A stretch of 64,000 nt of DNA from Paraphysomonas bandaiensis. Lineage: Eukaryota > Chrysophyceae. Location: assembly GCA_965644295.1 (NCBI GenBank), contig CBFFRP010000150.1:1-64000 (forward strand), read 5' to 3'. Position numbers and translations under genes: made by a program. This document shows positions 44,254-56,300 of the stretch, piece after piece; within the stretch, counting starts at the first letter, position 1, and every line of letters starts with the position of its first letter. The notes beneath the pieces are model-generated. The model made no database searches, was not told the DNA's origin, and saw nothing but the letters and a program-made list of their open reading frames with translations.

Positions 44254-44943
44254 TGAATAGATATGAGATGATAGATATGTGTTTTTACTATGATTAGTTC
44301 AGTGTCTATTAATATATAGGGATATATATGTATGTATGTGTGGTTATCTCATACATGGTGATTGATATGCTTCAGCATTCATGGGAGGATCACCAGTCCG
44401 TACTCTGTAGTATATGTATACATACTGTACCATTATGCATATATTGCGGATATTTAGGAATAGAAATCGTCAAATACAGCATACATACAGCAAAACTCTG
44501 TATATGTAGGAGTACAAAACCATAAAAATTATATATTTTATAGGGTTTTGTTACATTCAGTATCCCAAAATCTTACTTTTATAGCACTCATAAAGTGTGT
44601 GAGTGTTTTCTATAGAGAACTGACGTAACTGATGAATACAGTGCACTAGTATGTACATATATACATACATACATGATATACATACATATACAGCAGTATC
44701 TACTGAGCTTATATATACACCGCCAGTAGCAGTACATTAAGGCGTCATTCCATGGGGGGGGGTCAGTACAATGGATGGATATCCTATCACAAAGTGTTAC
44801 TTGTTTACAATGATTCTTACATGATATCTTCTCTCTAATATATCGCATATAATCAGCGATATTAATTATTATTCATATATATATATATATATCCCATTCC
44901 ACACATACATACACATATATATACATACATACATTGACTGTCA
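44254..44943. promoter_or_regulatory. Divergent promoter region, GNAT / BK-type channel
   Basis: AT-rich with several CATA/TATG runs (about 44329-44339, 44659-44675, 44902-44935), the word TACTGCTGTATA in reverse at 44687-44698 and a run of nine G at about 44754-44762. No gene recognised. Confidence 0.5.
44687..44698 (-). promoter_or_regulatory. Recurrent intergenic word TACTGCTGTATA, copy 4 (reverse)
   Basis: TATACAGCAGTA on the + strand, exact reverse complement of the other copies. It is flanked by CATA units and lies 250 bp upstream of the channel gene. Confidence 0.5.
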
Positions 44944-47900
44944 ATGAATATGACTATTGAATATATCTCTTATATCATCAAAAGATCTTGTAATTCTATA
45001 TATAATACACTTATATGTAGAAATGCTACAAGTAATCATTATATTAAATCACTGACCATGGCACATCAACATTTAAATAAGAAAACTTTAATGAATCTTA
45101 TTGAATGGATTATACCTGGTCATCCAAGTCATATTGCAATGAAACGTAAAATATCACAATATAAACAATTATCAATATATGGAAAATTTTGGGATGTATG
45201 GCAAATATTTCTTTCAGTTTTAGCATGTGGAATGTATATAGCAGAGAGTTATTCAACTGGATATACTGAACATCAATTTTATACTTGGCATGATATAATA
45301 GTGACACAATTCTTTATGTTAGATTTTGTATTTAATTGGTTTACCGCAATAAATACGAAAATATTTTTCCAGAACTTAATGACTATTGTGGATGTTCTAA
45401 CAATATTTCCTGTCTATGTTAGCTTGGCGACCGGAAGTGATGTCAACTTATCTATATTTCGTTTCATTCGCATTTTACGTTTGGTTCGTGTGTTGCGCAC
45501 CTTTCGTCTGTTGGGGGGTCTCAGTGGTCTGAAACGACAGCTAATTACTCTTTCGCTGACACTAATTAGTCTAGTTTTTATGGCTGCTGGTGTTGTCAAT
45601 GTTCTGGAAAATGATGTTCAGCAGCTGTATTACGACTGCCAGTATATAAACGAGGACACGAATTACCGTCCCTCTTGTGATGAGTACGCAGATACATATG
45701 ACTTGGCCTCTTGTGATTGTCAGGAGAAGAACTGTGTAGCGGTATATAATAGGTATGACGAGAGGTTTGAGCCTACACGTATTCAGTGCACAAGCCTCCC
45801 ATTCTTCAACTGCATTTACTTTATCGTGGTGACTATCTCCACTGTCGGTTATGGTGATATCTCCCCTACATCATCACATTCTAGAGCTGTGGTCCTGTTG
45901 TTTATCCTTACATCTGCAGTCGTTATCCCTATGCAACTGAAGCAGCTAACGCATCTTCTCTCGTCCAACTCTATATTCAGAAGTTCCTACGACACCCAGA
46001 ACTCTGAAGAACATGTGGTATTGTGTGGGTATGTTAACAACCGATCGAAACTTGAAAAATTCTTTTTGGAGTTTTTCCATCCTGACCGCAAGATGCCATC
46101 ATCTCCACACTTTCATGTTGTGATTCTGTGCCCAGAAGAGCCTAATGAAGAAGTACGAACCCTTTTGGTATCGCACAAATTCGACTCCCGGGCTACATAC
46201 CTGATTGGATCCGCACTGTCGGTAGAGGACCTACAGCGCGCCCGTGTGGATGTCGCTAGTGCTGTGTTTTTTCTATGTAACATTGAGGCCAAAGAGGAGG
46301 AGGCTCTCTGTGATGGCACCACCATCGTTCTTCGCACCTTAGCAGTAAGTGACTATAATCCCGACATCCAACTTTTGGTTGAGGTTGTGCATTCTAAAGA
46401 CAGTGATATCCTTAAAAACAATGATGTTGATGTGGTTCTCTGTGTAGATGAGTTCAAAACGGTGATGCTGGCTATGAATGCCGTTTGTCCTGGCCTGAGC
46501 ACTCTTATTAGCAATCTCTTCCGCACGTATGGGCGTAAGCATAACCCTAACGCCAGCAACCAGCACTGGCTCGCGGAATACAACTATGGCCAGTGTATGG
46601 ATGTTTACTACATCCCGTTGCCAGAATTATTTTTGGAGGCATTTAACTTCGATTGGGGAATGGTAGCAGAAAGTTTATATGTCGAATATCACTGCATTCT
46701 TCTGGGCGTTTTTAGCAGTATTGATGGAGACGTAAGTCTAAACCCTATTCATGTGGATCTCAAGAACCCCAAGAAAAATGGTATTTTTTATGGCATATTG
46801 GTCGGACCTTCCCAGGATGTAGCGACACGTATATCAAGTGCAGTGTATGAGTACTCCTCTATCGCCCGGATGGTGAATAGTGTGCTGGAGGCTGAATCTT
46901 ATTTTGGCGTCCGGGTGGTTCCTAAACAGCGTGGAGTTATACAGCGGTCGCAGAGCTCTCATAAGTATTTCTCAAAAAAGTCAGTCCCTGACGACAAACC
47001 TGTACTGCAGGATATTATGCTTTTTAATAAATTGCAACGCTTAGCACGTCAAACCTCTAAATCGCACCATGCGAAGCGATCGGAAGGTGTATCAGGAGAC
47101 CTACAATCAAAGGAAAGAAAAGTCAAAATCAATGATATGAAGTCTGTAGTTTGTTATGACGGTGCGAATACAAGGGAAAGTCCAAGCGAAAAGTTGTCGG
47201 TGAATGATAATGAAAGCGGTCGAGTGAATCATGCGTTACACATGAGTGACCATATTATTGTATTCGGGTGTCGAGACAACCTGTCTTCATTTGTGGAATA
47301 TGCAGATTTGCCTGTTGCACGAGAAATGAATAGGTTCAATCGATCTATTCTCTACGTTGGCACAGAACTGCCTTCGAAGTGGAATGCGCTTAGAAAGAAG
47401 CATGAGTCGTTGTATTTCTTAGAGGGTGATATCTGTCTCAAAAGCACCTTGTCAAGGACAAATGTAATGCGTGCGTACAGTGTGGTCATGCTTACCCAGC
47501 GGCGTGAGGAACTGGAATTTGAAGAGAGTGAAAATCTTGATTTCGAAATGCTGTTCTTATATCTGAAGATTTCCTCCTGCATTCCATCACACGTTCACTT
47601 CACCGTCGAGCTAACTAGTGGGCAGAATATGAGTGTTCTCAACACTGTTGCACTGAAAAAGGAGAGAAGGGACGATACGTCTACTCGATGTCGCGATTCT
47701 ACCGGCAATTTTGACGGCGGCGACACAATATCGTTTGAAGAAAAAATCATGTTTGAGAATATGCTAAATGATTGTACAGGTGAGTTTTAGTAATACTTAC
47801 ACCAACTAAACTATCTGCATTGTGTACGACACGCACACATATGACACTAGTTTTAAAGTTTGGTATTGTTACATGTATTTTAATTAGTTTTTTTCTGTCT

Positions 47901-49040
47901 CGTAGATCGGGATACGCTGTTGAAACAGCTACGCAATATGTATAATTCTAATCGCTCTCGCAACGACCCTCATGTAAAGCGTGGGCATTTTTTCTCCCAA
48001 TACTTGCGGAATTTGGTAGCCACTACGACTTCGCAAAGCAGTAGTTCGGAATTGTTGAAAGCCATGCCAGGGCGGCGATTAAGCTCCGTCCAATTCAGAG
48101 GGTCTATTAAAACAGAGGTAGAAAAACTTAGTATATGTATACGTCATAACGATGCGATGTGTGTGTACGTGTGTACTAATTGTACTGTACAGCCGCGGAT
48201 ATTCGGAGCTGCGGAGTGGGACGGGCAAGAAAACTATCCTAACTTTGCAATCTATGCTGCTGGACGAACTTTTGTGCCAGACGTTGTAGACAACATTTTG
48301 ACACAGGTGGATAGCCTTATTTGCGAATTATATTCACTGCGTTATCATATTATTTAACATGGTGGGACTAATTGTATGCGTACTCTAGAGCTTCTTCTCA
48401 TCGCTGACCTCGAATATCTGTGAGGCTCTTGTGTGCGGCCAGGAAGGACAGGGGATGTTTATAATATCACTGCCGAAGACGTTTACTTATAGATACTTTA
48501 GTGACGTGTATAGAGCATGCATCGCCCGTTATGTGAGTATTCCAACGTGCACGGTGTTGTTACGTATTGTATGAATTTACACATCAGTCCCGCTGACGAT
48601 TGAATTTGACGTACACTTATATTTGTCGATAGGTGTTGGTCCTTGGACTTTACCGTGCCGCCTCCGTAACTGAACAGTCGTATATGCCCTTCGTATACAC
48701 CTGCCCACCCCCTCGGACGGTATTGAACATGAACGATAAACTGTACGTGTATGGCACACCGCAAGATGTGAAAAACTGCGAACGGGTACTTTCATTGCCG
48801 TTTGGGAAAGTCGGAAATATGGTTACTCTTGGTACGTGAACCACCTATACACCGTAGTAAACTATGAATGCGTGCCAGACATTTGCGTGTGTTGGTGTAG
48901 GAGCTAATTATTTTGTAGGTTCTGACGAGTCCATAATGAAACGACGCAGAAGTGTGGCTACCCCTTCTTTCGTTAAAGCGAAGGGAGGTCGCCGGCCCTC
49001 TGATGACTCTGCGACTCAAGGCGATCGTAACGAACTGTAG
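44944..49040 (+). CDS. BK/Slo-type large-conductance potassium channel with RCK domains
   Basis: Predicted voltage- and ligand-gated K+ channel. Five exons are inferred: 44944-47779, 47906-48117, 48193-48306, 48633-48831 and 48919-49040, giving 1160 residues. Membrane segments S1-S6 include an S4 with Arg at regular spacing (FRFIRILRLVRVLRTFRLL). The selectivity filter is TISTVGYGD. A long loop between S5 and the pore carries seven Cys. The cytoplasmic part has tandem RCK-like domains (HVVLCGYVNNRSKLEKFF; HIIVFGCRDNLSSFVEY) and a C-terminal strand YAAGRTFVPDVVDNIL followed by LGLYRAAS as in BK. A calcium-bowl Asp run is not evident, so the ligand is uncertain. The third intron (48118-48192) is 75 nt with no in-frame stop. 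A second Met at 45058 is an alternative start. Confidence 0.88.
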
Positions 49041-49419
49041 GCAGTTACGTTGATCTGCGTTCTCTACAGCAGAGCGTGGTGTTATTCATTTTCTTCTGCA
49101 CAGTAATTCTCTATCTATGATAGTCACATTCTCAATGTTTATATTGAGCTCAAGTTTCTTTCTGTACACCTTTTGTTGACTTTGTTTTATCGATGGTATG
49201 CATCGAAAAAATTACGTGATTATGTCTGCTCTGTGTATATTTTTCCTAATCATATATTCAACCTTCCTCTTACTTCCCAGTGCTTTCGTATTTAAGGCTG
49301 AGACGTTGTAGGCTTAGTGATATTTAACATTGAATGGCTGTGCATAGCTACGTGTTAATGACATGTATACGTTGTGAAAGTAGGTTGGAACAGAGTTTTC
49401 ATGTTATATTGAAAGTCTC

Positions 49420-50305
49420 ATTACTAGCAATAGGCATTAAAAATCTTGATGAACAAGATAGTCAAGTTAGATGAGCATCTACCATTTACTAACTAGTGGA
49501 AACTCTTATATTCTACTATTTAACGCTACGAGAATTATATTGAAATTCTTATTATTAGCAATAGGCGTTAAAAACCTGCACCAACTTAGTAGCTAGATGA
49601 ATGCTAGACAAACGAGTTAGACCCCTACCTGTAACTAATCAGTACACACTTTTTTTATCCTACTATTTAACGCTATGGAAGCTGCTTGTGCGTCGCCGCA
49701 AGCATCAAGGTGCGACCACTTCCGCTCTGGGTTCTTAAGGTGAACATCTCGGACTCTTGACTTCAGCATGTTGAGTTTTGCTGTTTGTGAGCAATTAAAA
49801 GCTGTAGCTTCTAAGATACTTGAATTATATCCGTTACTCAAAGAATACAGTAGTAGCTAACTGTATTATGAGAACTGAGAATCAATATATATGATAGCCA
49901 TTGTAGTGATGAAACTGAAATATACTGACTGTACAAGTTAGTGACGATTGATGTAAGATCGTACTAGAAATGGTTGGTGAACGTCAATGAATGAAGTATG
50001 GTATATCTTATAATTATATAATATTCTATATAAATGTTTATCAAGGTCTTATTACTAAGAGAATGTCAATTTCTAACACAGCAGGCAGCCCAATGCCCCG
50101 GTTATCCTTCAGGTGGGCCCTGTCCCGGTTACACTTTTTGGTGTCCCTTCTTGTACCACACAAGCATTCGGCTATGAGTGGACAGAAGAATATCTGCTGT
50201 CTATGTTTGCGGCTCACGTTAGTTTCCCAGAGAGAATCTCTCCGGTACTTTTCCCCCAGAACACCACGAAAAGGTGCGAGTCCGACTTTGTTGAGGGACG
50301 CTTAA
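49420..50305 (+). mobile_element. Dispersed repeat, copy B (degenerate, with insertion)
   Basis: Shares ordered segments with 20518-20947: AGCAATAGGCGTTA, TATCCTACTATTTAACGC, CACTTCCGCTCT, CTTAAGGTGAACA, then, after about 300 bp of extra AT-rich DNA, CGGCTATGAGTGGACAG, GCGGCTCACGTTAGTTTCCC and GAGTCCGACTTTGTTGAGGG. The left segment is partly duplicated (about 49420 and 49535). The terminal inverted repeats of copy A are not seen here. Old and rearranged. Confidence 0.6.
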
Positions 50306-50690
50306 GACTACACATTCATTTTGTGCAACTTGCCCCACGGCAACCAGGGGAAGCAGCAATATACCTTAAAATGACTTTTAAGGCTACAAACACAATATAT
50401 TGCAATCAATATTACGATAGTTATATACAGAAAGATTCTTAACTGTATGGTGCAAAATATAAGTCCATGCATATATATAAATAACGGGAAAAATAAAAAA
50501 GTCCATTTCTTGCCATGTACTTGCCCCGAATAATATTTCTTTACTAAATGTAGTTCAAATGAAATTGGTTCTGCAATATACAATGATTGTTCAATATATA
50601 TCTACACGACAATAAGCCACCGAAAAAGCTTTGAAGAGTGCACTATAATAACAGGAATAGCTCAAAAAGTTATTATTTGGTATCAAAATT

Positions 50691-50758
50691 AAAAGCAATA
50701 GCTCTACCCAAAGCAATAATTTATAAAAGCAATAGCTCTACCCAAAGCAATAATTTAC
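50691..50758. repeat. 34-bp tandem duplication
   Basis: Two copies, 50691-50724 and 50725-50758, starting AAAAGCAATAGCTCTACCC and differing only at the last base. Confidence 0.9.
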
Positions 50759-50917
50759 AAAAATGCGATCACCTGAAATGCACGATAAATTTCAAAACAA
50801 ATAAAAATGTGACAGGCGACGAACTTTCAATATCTAGCAACTATACTAGTCACATATATCGTTGTAGTGGCCATGCGTAGAACTAACCACTAACACCCGG
50901 TATGAAACCATGAATAT

Positions 50918-52579
50918 CTACACTATCGAAATCCCACCGGGTAATTGGTTCTGGTATTGTACATCCCATTCGTCAAAACCAGTGGTTCTCTCCACTTTCC
51001 AGTTCCATGCATACCAGCCAAAGGAGTGAGCAAAGGATTTCAAGCATGCATCAACAAAAGGCTGACCTGCCTGTACAACAGTCCCAGTGCTCATTGTCCA
51101 CTCCCCAATGATAATAGGATGGTCAGCGGAGTATGAGTCGATCAACGACGCCCAATTCTCTGCATCTCTAATGTGCTCATCGGCAGTCTCGGATGTGTAT
51201 GGCTCCTGCCAATTGTACAAGTGCCAATCTACTACGACGTTATAGTAATCTGGTTCCACTAAACTGTCCTTCCAAGCACTATAGAACTCTTCGTATAGTT
51301 CATTGAATACCACCAAAGCAGTATCACTGTACTGACGGATTATTCCATAACTTTCAGAATAGAATTTTAAGAGCAAATCATGATCAGTGCGTTCTATCGA
51401 TTCAGATGGCTCGTTTAATAATTCAAACCCCAACAAGTTGGATCTCGACCCATACCTTATCGCCATGGCCTTAATTGCATCGAGAGTAAGATTCACATTT
51501 CGTTCATTGGTCCATTCCGGCGACATTGCGCAGCCCGAATGGTCAATACCATTCTGACTTCCAGGTGCGCCATGAAGATCTAAAAGGACAGAGAGTCCAT
51601 TTTCCGCTGCAGAATCAAACAACCAGTCGATGTACTGCAGACTTACTCTATAGTCCCGGGGTGCGTATCTCTCGTATGGGTCCTCGATCAGATTCCAGTA
51701 CCCTACAGGGACGCGGATTGAATTGAACCCCATCTCAGCAATCTCTGTGATGCTATCAGCAGTTATCCAATTCTCAAATGTTTCTTTCATGCGTTCTTCG
51801 GCTAAACTTGCGTTTAATTTGACCATGGTACAGAGCGAACCCCCCCAGCCGAGCCCAGTGTCTCGAAAGAAAGAGGGAGTCATCCAAACTTCTGGTATAA
51901 ACAACCCACCAAGGTTGACGCCACGAATCTCATCAACCACTTCGGCAGTGAAACTACCTTTTAGACTCTTATCAGAAATTGAAACTAACACATACCCATC
52001 CCTGCCAACTAGAGGTGCTAGGGCGAGCCACCGATTACGGTCGTCACTATGCTTCGCTGGATGTATTCTAAGCCCAAGCCCGTTTTCTGTGTGTGGCAGC
52101 CGAAACACATCAAAACAAGTTGCAGAATCGTAATCCTCCCCTGATGCAGAGAATGTTGATAGTTCTTGCTCCACTGCTACCACCCACTTGCCTGTGGACA
52201 CAGATCGTAAGGCCCAACAATCACTTCCCCTCAAATGAATAACAAAAGTCGATCCAGATAACCATGGAATGTTTTCTGTTGCAACTAAAAGTCCATTCGA
52301 TAATTTATCAGTTCTTATATAATAATTATCATATGATTTCAACTGTACGTACAGACCGGATTTAATAGTATTAGTATGTAATTTACTATATGAGTGAGAA
52401 CTAATTAATACAAACAATGCAGTAACTACCCCAATCAGTCCAATGATAGTTATAAGTATTAAACAATAGTTCTTTGTTGTTGTTTTCTTTGTATGATTTG
52501 ATTGTATAGAAGTATGTGTTAATAATGATGTATGTTCATTAGGATGAGTTGAAATGGAATCTGAATGATTGTATGACAT
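50918..52579 (-). CDS. Membrane-anchored GH5-type glucan 1,3-beta-glucosidase with beta-trefoil-like domain
   Basis: Intronless, 553 residues. A short Ser/Thr-rich cytosolic tail precedes one membrane helix (LILITIIGLIGVVTALFVLI), making a type II protein whose catalytic part faces the cell surface or secretory lumen. Residues about 75-215 (YDNYYIRTDKLSNGLL, CWALRSVSTGKWVVAVE, RNRWLALAPLVGRDGYVLVS) look like a fascin-type beta-trefoil. The glycoside hydrolase domain begins RGVNLGGLFIPEVWMTPSFF and has IRVPVGYWNL, LLDLHGAPGSQNG, the acid/base Glu in FELLNEPSE (about 390) and the nucleophile in IIIGEWTMS (about 493). Likely trims or remodels wall beta-1,3-glucan. The VNLGGxFIPExWM opening with this N-terminal domain is reminiscent of oomycete glucanases. 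Confidence 0.9.
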   Translation of the reverse strand: MSYNHSDSISTHPNEHTSLLTHTSIQSNHTKKTTTKNYCLILITIIGLIGVVTALFVLISSHSYSKLHTNTIKSGLYVQLKSYDNYYIRTDKLSNGLLVATENIPWLSGSTFVIHLRGSDCWALRSVSTGKWVVAVEQELSTFSASGEDYDSATCFDVFRLPHTENGLGLRIHPAKHSDDRNRWLALAPLVGRDGYVLVSISDKSLKGSFTAEVVDEIRGVNLGGLFIPEVWMTPSFFRDTGLGWGGSLCTMVKLNASLAEERMKETFENWITADSITEIAEMGFNSIRVPVGYWNLIEDPYERYAPRDYRVSLQYIDWLFDSAAENGLSVLLDLHGAPGSQNGIDHSGCAMSPEWTNERNVNLTLDAIKAMAIRYGSRSNLLGFELLNEPSESIERTDHDLLLKFYSESYGIIRQYSDTALVVFNELYEEFYSAWKDSLVEPDYYNVVVDWHLYNWQEPYTSETADEHIRDAENWASLIDSYSADHPIIIGEWTMSTGTVVQAGQPFVDACLKSFAHSFGWYAWNWKVERTTGFDEWDVQYQNQLPGGISIV

Positions 52580-53346
52580 GATAGAATAATAGAAAGAAAT
52601 GAATTAATGATAGATATATGACATGGATTGTTATATATATATATATTGGGGTTAATGAGTGTATGTATTGACAGACTGCTTGCTTCATATGTATGTATAT
52701 ATAAGAGGGAGGGTATGGACATACGCTGTATAGAAGAGCATAGTTTTAGCATAAAAACTAAGATATCAAGAATTGCGAAACTTAAAATACCGTATTTTTT
52801 GAAAACAGTGGCAAGAAACTGTATATTTTTCCCTATATTGCATTTGCGGTGTGTAGAATAGAGACTACATAGCCGTCCGTTCATACGGATCATATTGAAA
52901 CAATACGGATACACTTCCAATAATATGTAGCCCGTTTATATCTTCCGTTATTCACTTGTAATATCACCACAATGTAACCTATAGAAAACTACGTATACTC
53001 GCTTATGTATGAAAATATACGTTAGTAGGGTTGTATATATACAATCCAGAGTACATATATACATACATCCATCTATACATCCATCTCTACATATATGAGT
53101 GTTATGAGATGCATGCTTCCAGTTACATTCAATTCCACCACATTCATATAAGATAAACAATGCATTTAATAACTTCCATACATTAATCTTCTTCAAGATA
53201 ATTTGTAGGTTGTTTAAAGCATCTAGATATATATATAAATACCCAGTTTTTATATTCTAATTCATACAAAAATTAGAAAAATATGTTTACAAAACTATCA
53301 CTAATTTCATTAATATATACATATATATACATATAGAATTTGAATA
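52580..53346. promoter_or_regulatory. Divergent promoter region, GH5 / ankyrin-WW gene
   Basis: AT-rich; TAGTTTTAGCATAAAAACTA at 52741-52760 is a short palindrome-like string with relatives at 40031 and 37061. CATC/CATA runs at about 53062-53094. No gene recognised. Confidence 0.45.
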
Positions 53347-56300
53347 ATGAAACAATCAAAAGTATCACAAATTGCACGTCGTAATTATATCAAACATAAA
53401 GATATTGATGAAAGTGATGATGAGGATGAAGAGAATTATGGGGAGGATGGATATAATATTGATCCATCTGCACATATGTGGAAACCAGTTGATTTTGGTC
53501 GTTATAGTAGTAAAAAGAATATAACAACATCAACAAATAGTTTTAAATCAAATGATTCGGATTCTAAACTTCCATCAGCATTAACACCAAATGGTAAAAT
53601 ATCTCCTAATAAAACATCAAAACGAGATAATAAAGATCGAAAAGGGGAATTATCTGCGACTGAATTACCTGCTATTGCAAGTATGAATCTTAAACCTGCA
53701 TCAGAGAGTGTTATGGCTGCAAAGAAGAAGTCTTATCATCGATTAACTCACGATCCTCCTGTAGAAGACACAACTTCAACAAAAGTACAAGCTGTAGAAT
53801 CTAGTGCTATGAGCCCATCTCAGAGCCGAGCAGCAGAGCTAGAGAGAGAACGAATTGCAAAAGAGCGTCAAGAACTGAAGAGAATGTTGGATGCAGTGAA
53901 TCGGGAAAAGCGAGAATTACTGAAGTTGAATGATGAGCATGAACGGAAGGTTTCAGTGGCTGCGGCAGAGGCGGAGAAAACTACCTCTGAAGTACAGAAC
54001 GCCAATGCTGCTCTTGCTGCCGAGCGGGAAGAGATGAAACGCATGATGGATGCAATACAGCGTGAAAAGAAGGAAATAATGCATCTAACTGCAAAGCGCG
54101 CTCGTGAAAAGAGCATGGAGTCAGAGCTGGCCGCCAAAGAACGGGAAGACCTTCGTGTCATGCTAGAGACTCTTCGCTCCCAAAATGAAATGCTTATGAA
54201 TCAGATGAAAACCTCTGAGGCTGCAGCTCGGATGGAAATAGAGGAGGAACGAAAACAGCGTGTATCTGAAGTAAATGCGATCGAGGAGAAGAATAAGCTA
54301 CTTACCCAACAGGTACTGGAGAAGCAGGCAGAGGCAGAGCGGAAGCTGGCGCAGGAACGGGATGAGCTCAAGGCAGCCCTGAAGCGTATGGAGCGAGAGA
54401 AGTTTGATTTATCTCAAAAAGTGTATGACACTGAGGCGCGAGCTAAAGCAGACGCGGCGGCGGTTTCTGCGCAACGCAAGGAGTATGAGGAGAAGTTAAA
54501 AGCAATGGAAGCAGAAAAGCAGGCGGTATACCGCCAGGTGGAGGAAAATGAGGCCGCAGCGAAGATGGCCACAGAGGCTGTCGCAGGCCAACTTGCAAAG
54601 GAGAAAGCTGAACTGGAGAGTAAGCTGGTGGCTATGGAGCGGGACAAAGAAATTATGTCTACAACTCTTCTTGAGCGAGAACAGGAAGCAAAGAGACAAG
54701 CCGAGGAGTTAGCCTTACGGCTGGCTGAAGAGAAGAAGGCACTTCTAGAGAGTAGTGAGCGTATGGAAGCAGAGAAGGTGGAACTCGCAAAAACTCTAAC
54801 CGAGGCAGAAAAGCAGGCTAAAGAACAGGCTAAAGTTGTCTCAGAGCAGTTAAAAAAAGAAAAGGAAGAACTTGATGCCACGAAGCTGAGGATGCAGCGC
54901 GAGAAGGAAGAGCTAGAGAAAAAATTAGCAGAAAACGAGAAACAAAGTGCAGAGGCAAGCATGGCTAAATCTGAGGAGCTTAGCGAAGAGCGGCAGAGAC
55001 TACAGCAACAATTAGAATTGATGCGCCGCGAGAAGGAGGAGATGGAGGCACGCATGAAGGAGGCCGCTGATCAGGCACTGGAGCGGGAGAAGGCTGCTAA
55101 TGACAGGATAGCGAAAGAGAGAGATGAACTCAGGGAGGCGGTTGAGCGTATGAAAACCGAAATGGAGATGGAACGTAAGCGGATGGAAGAGGAAAGAGCG
55201 TTAGAAGGAAAGAGTGAATCAAATTCTAAGTCGAAACTAAATTTGAAACCGACGTCGTCATTATATGATATGATGGAATCACAAGGGGAAGAACCGAAAA
55301 AACCTCAAGAAACTAGAAACAATCGATCTCACGCTATTTTGACAATTGCTGAATGTGAGGAGGAAATGCGAGGTGGAGGGAGCTACGACACTGAAGAAGT
55401 AACCTTTGTCTCTGACCCTGTTTCAGCCGACCCGGAAGTTCCATCAGAAGATTTCGGTCCTGGGGTGGAGGAGGTACAGGAGGAAGGCGACGACAGCGAA
55501 GAAGAAGAGGACGATTTTGTAGATTTGCCGGCGCCTCACGCTGCTGCCGCTCGGGGAGATCTGGAAAAGTTGCGAGAGTTGGCCCGAGTGGAGCCGTCGC
55601 TACTTGCTAGCTTTGACTCAGCCGGACGGTCACCACTCTTTTATGCCGTGGCCTACAACAACGCCTCTGCCACTAGTTATTTGATAGATGTTGCCCCCGA
55701 ATGTGTCCATCAGACAGATGCTCATGGCGATACACCACTTCATGCCGCTGCCTCCTCCGGGAGCGACGCATGTGTAAGCCTTCTCTTGGGCAGCATGACT
55801 GAGAGTGGATGCGACGGAGTAGATGCACGTAATAGCATGGGAATGACTCCAGTGCACTTAGCCCAAAATGCGGCCGTGCTGAATCTTCTCTACAGTGCTG
55901 GTGCTAATCTCACTGCAGTCGACAAAAACGACAGGAGTGGCCTCTTTGTTGCAGCTGCAATGAACCGAAAGGACTGTGTAGAGTACTTGTTAGATTGCCT
56001 TGATGGAGACGACGATGCTCTCTACATGATGGATTCGAGGGGAGATACTCCTCTACATGCAGCGGCATGCAACGGCGCAGAAGAATCGCTGCTACTGTTA
56101 TTACAGTGCGGCATATCTCCACTTATGACGAATAAGAAGGGGTTGAAGGCAATTGACTTAGCTCAGAAGAATAAGAAGAAAAAGTGCAGGGAAATATTAG
56201 CGCAGTACCACTTGCACTTCGCCACCACATCTGACTTTGACTCAGTACTATTTATAGCCGCATTGGAGGTATATAAACGATATGATGCACACAATAATGT

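Larger units (their letters stand above)
49041..50917. other. 1.9-kb intergenic region with repeats
   Basis: Between convergent channel and GH5 genes. It holds the dispersed repeat copy B and a small tandem repeat; otherwise AT-rich with no gene recognised. Confidence 0.45.

Noticed and set aside
50113-50442. Frame of 109 codons in the dispersed repeat as a protein gene
   Set aside because: Copy A of the repeat does not keep this frame open, so the similarity between copies is at DNA level only.
54414-55055. 213-codon Ser/Phe-rich frame on the minus strand
   Set aside because: It is the antisense of the Glu/Lys/Ala-rich coiled coil of the ankyrin-WW gene; the composition is explained by the sense codons.
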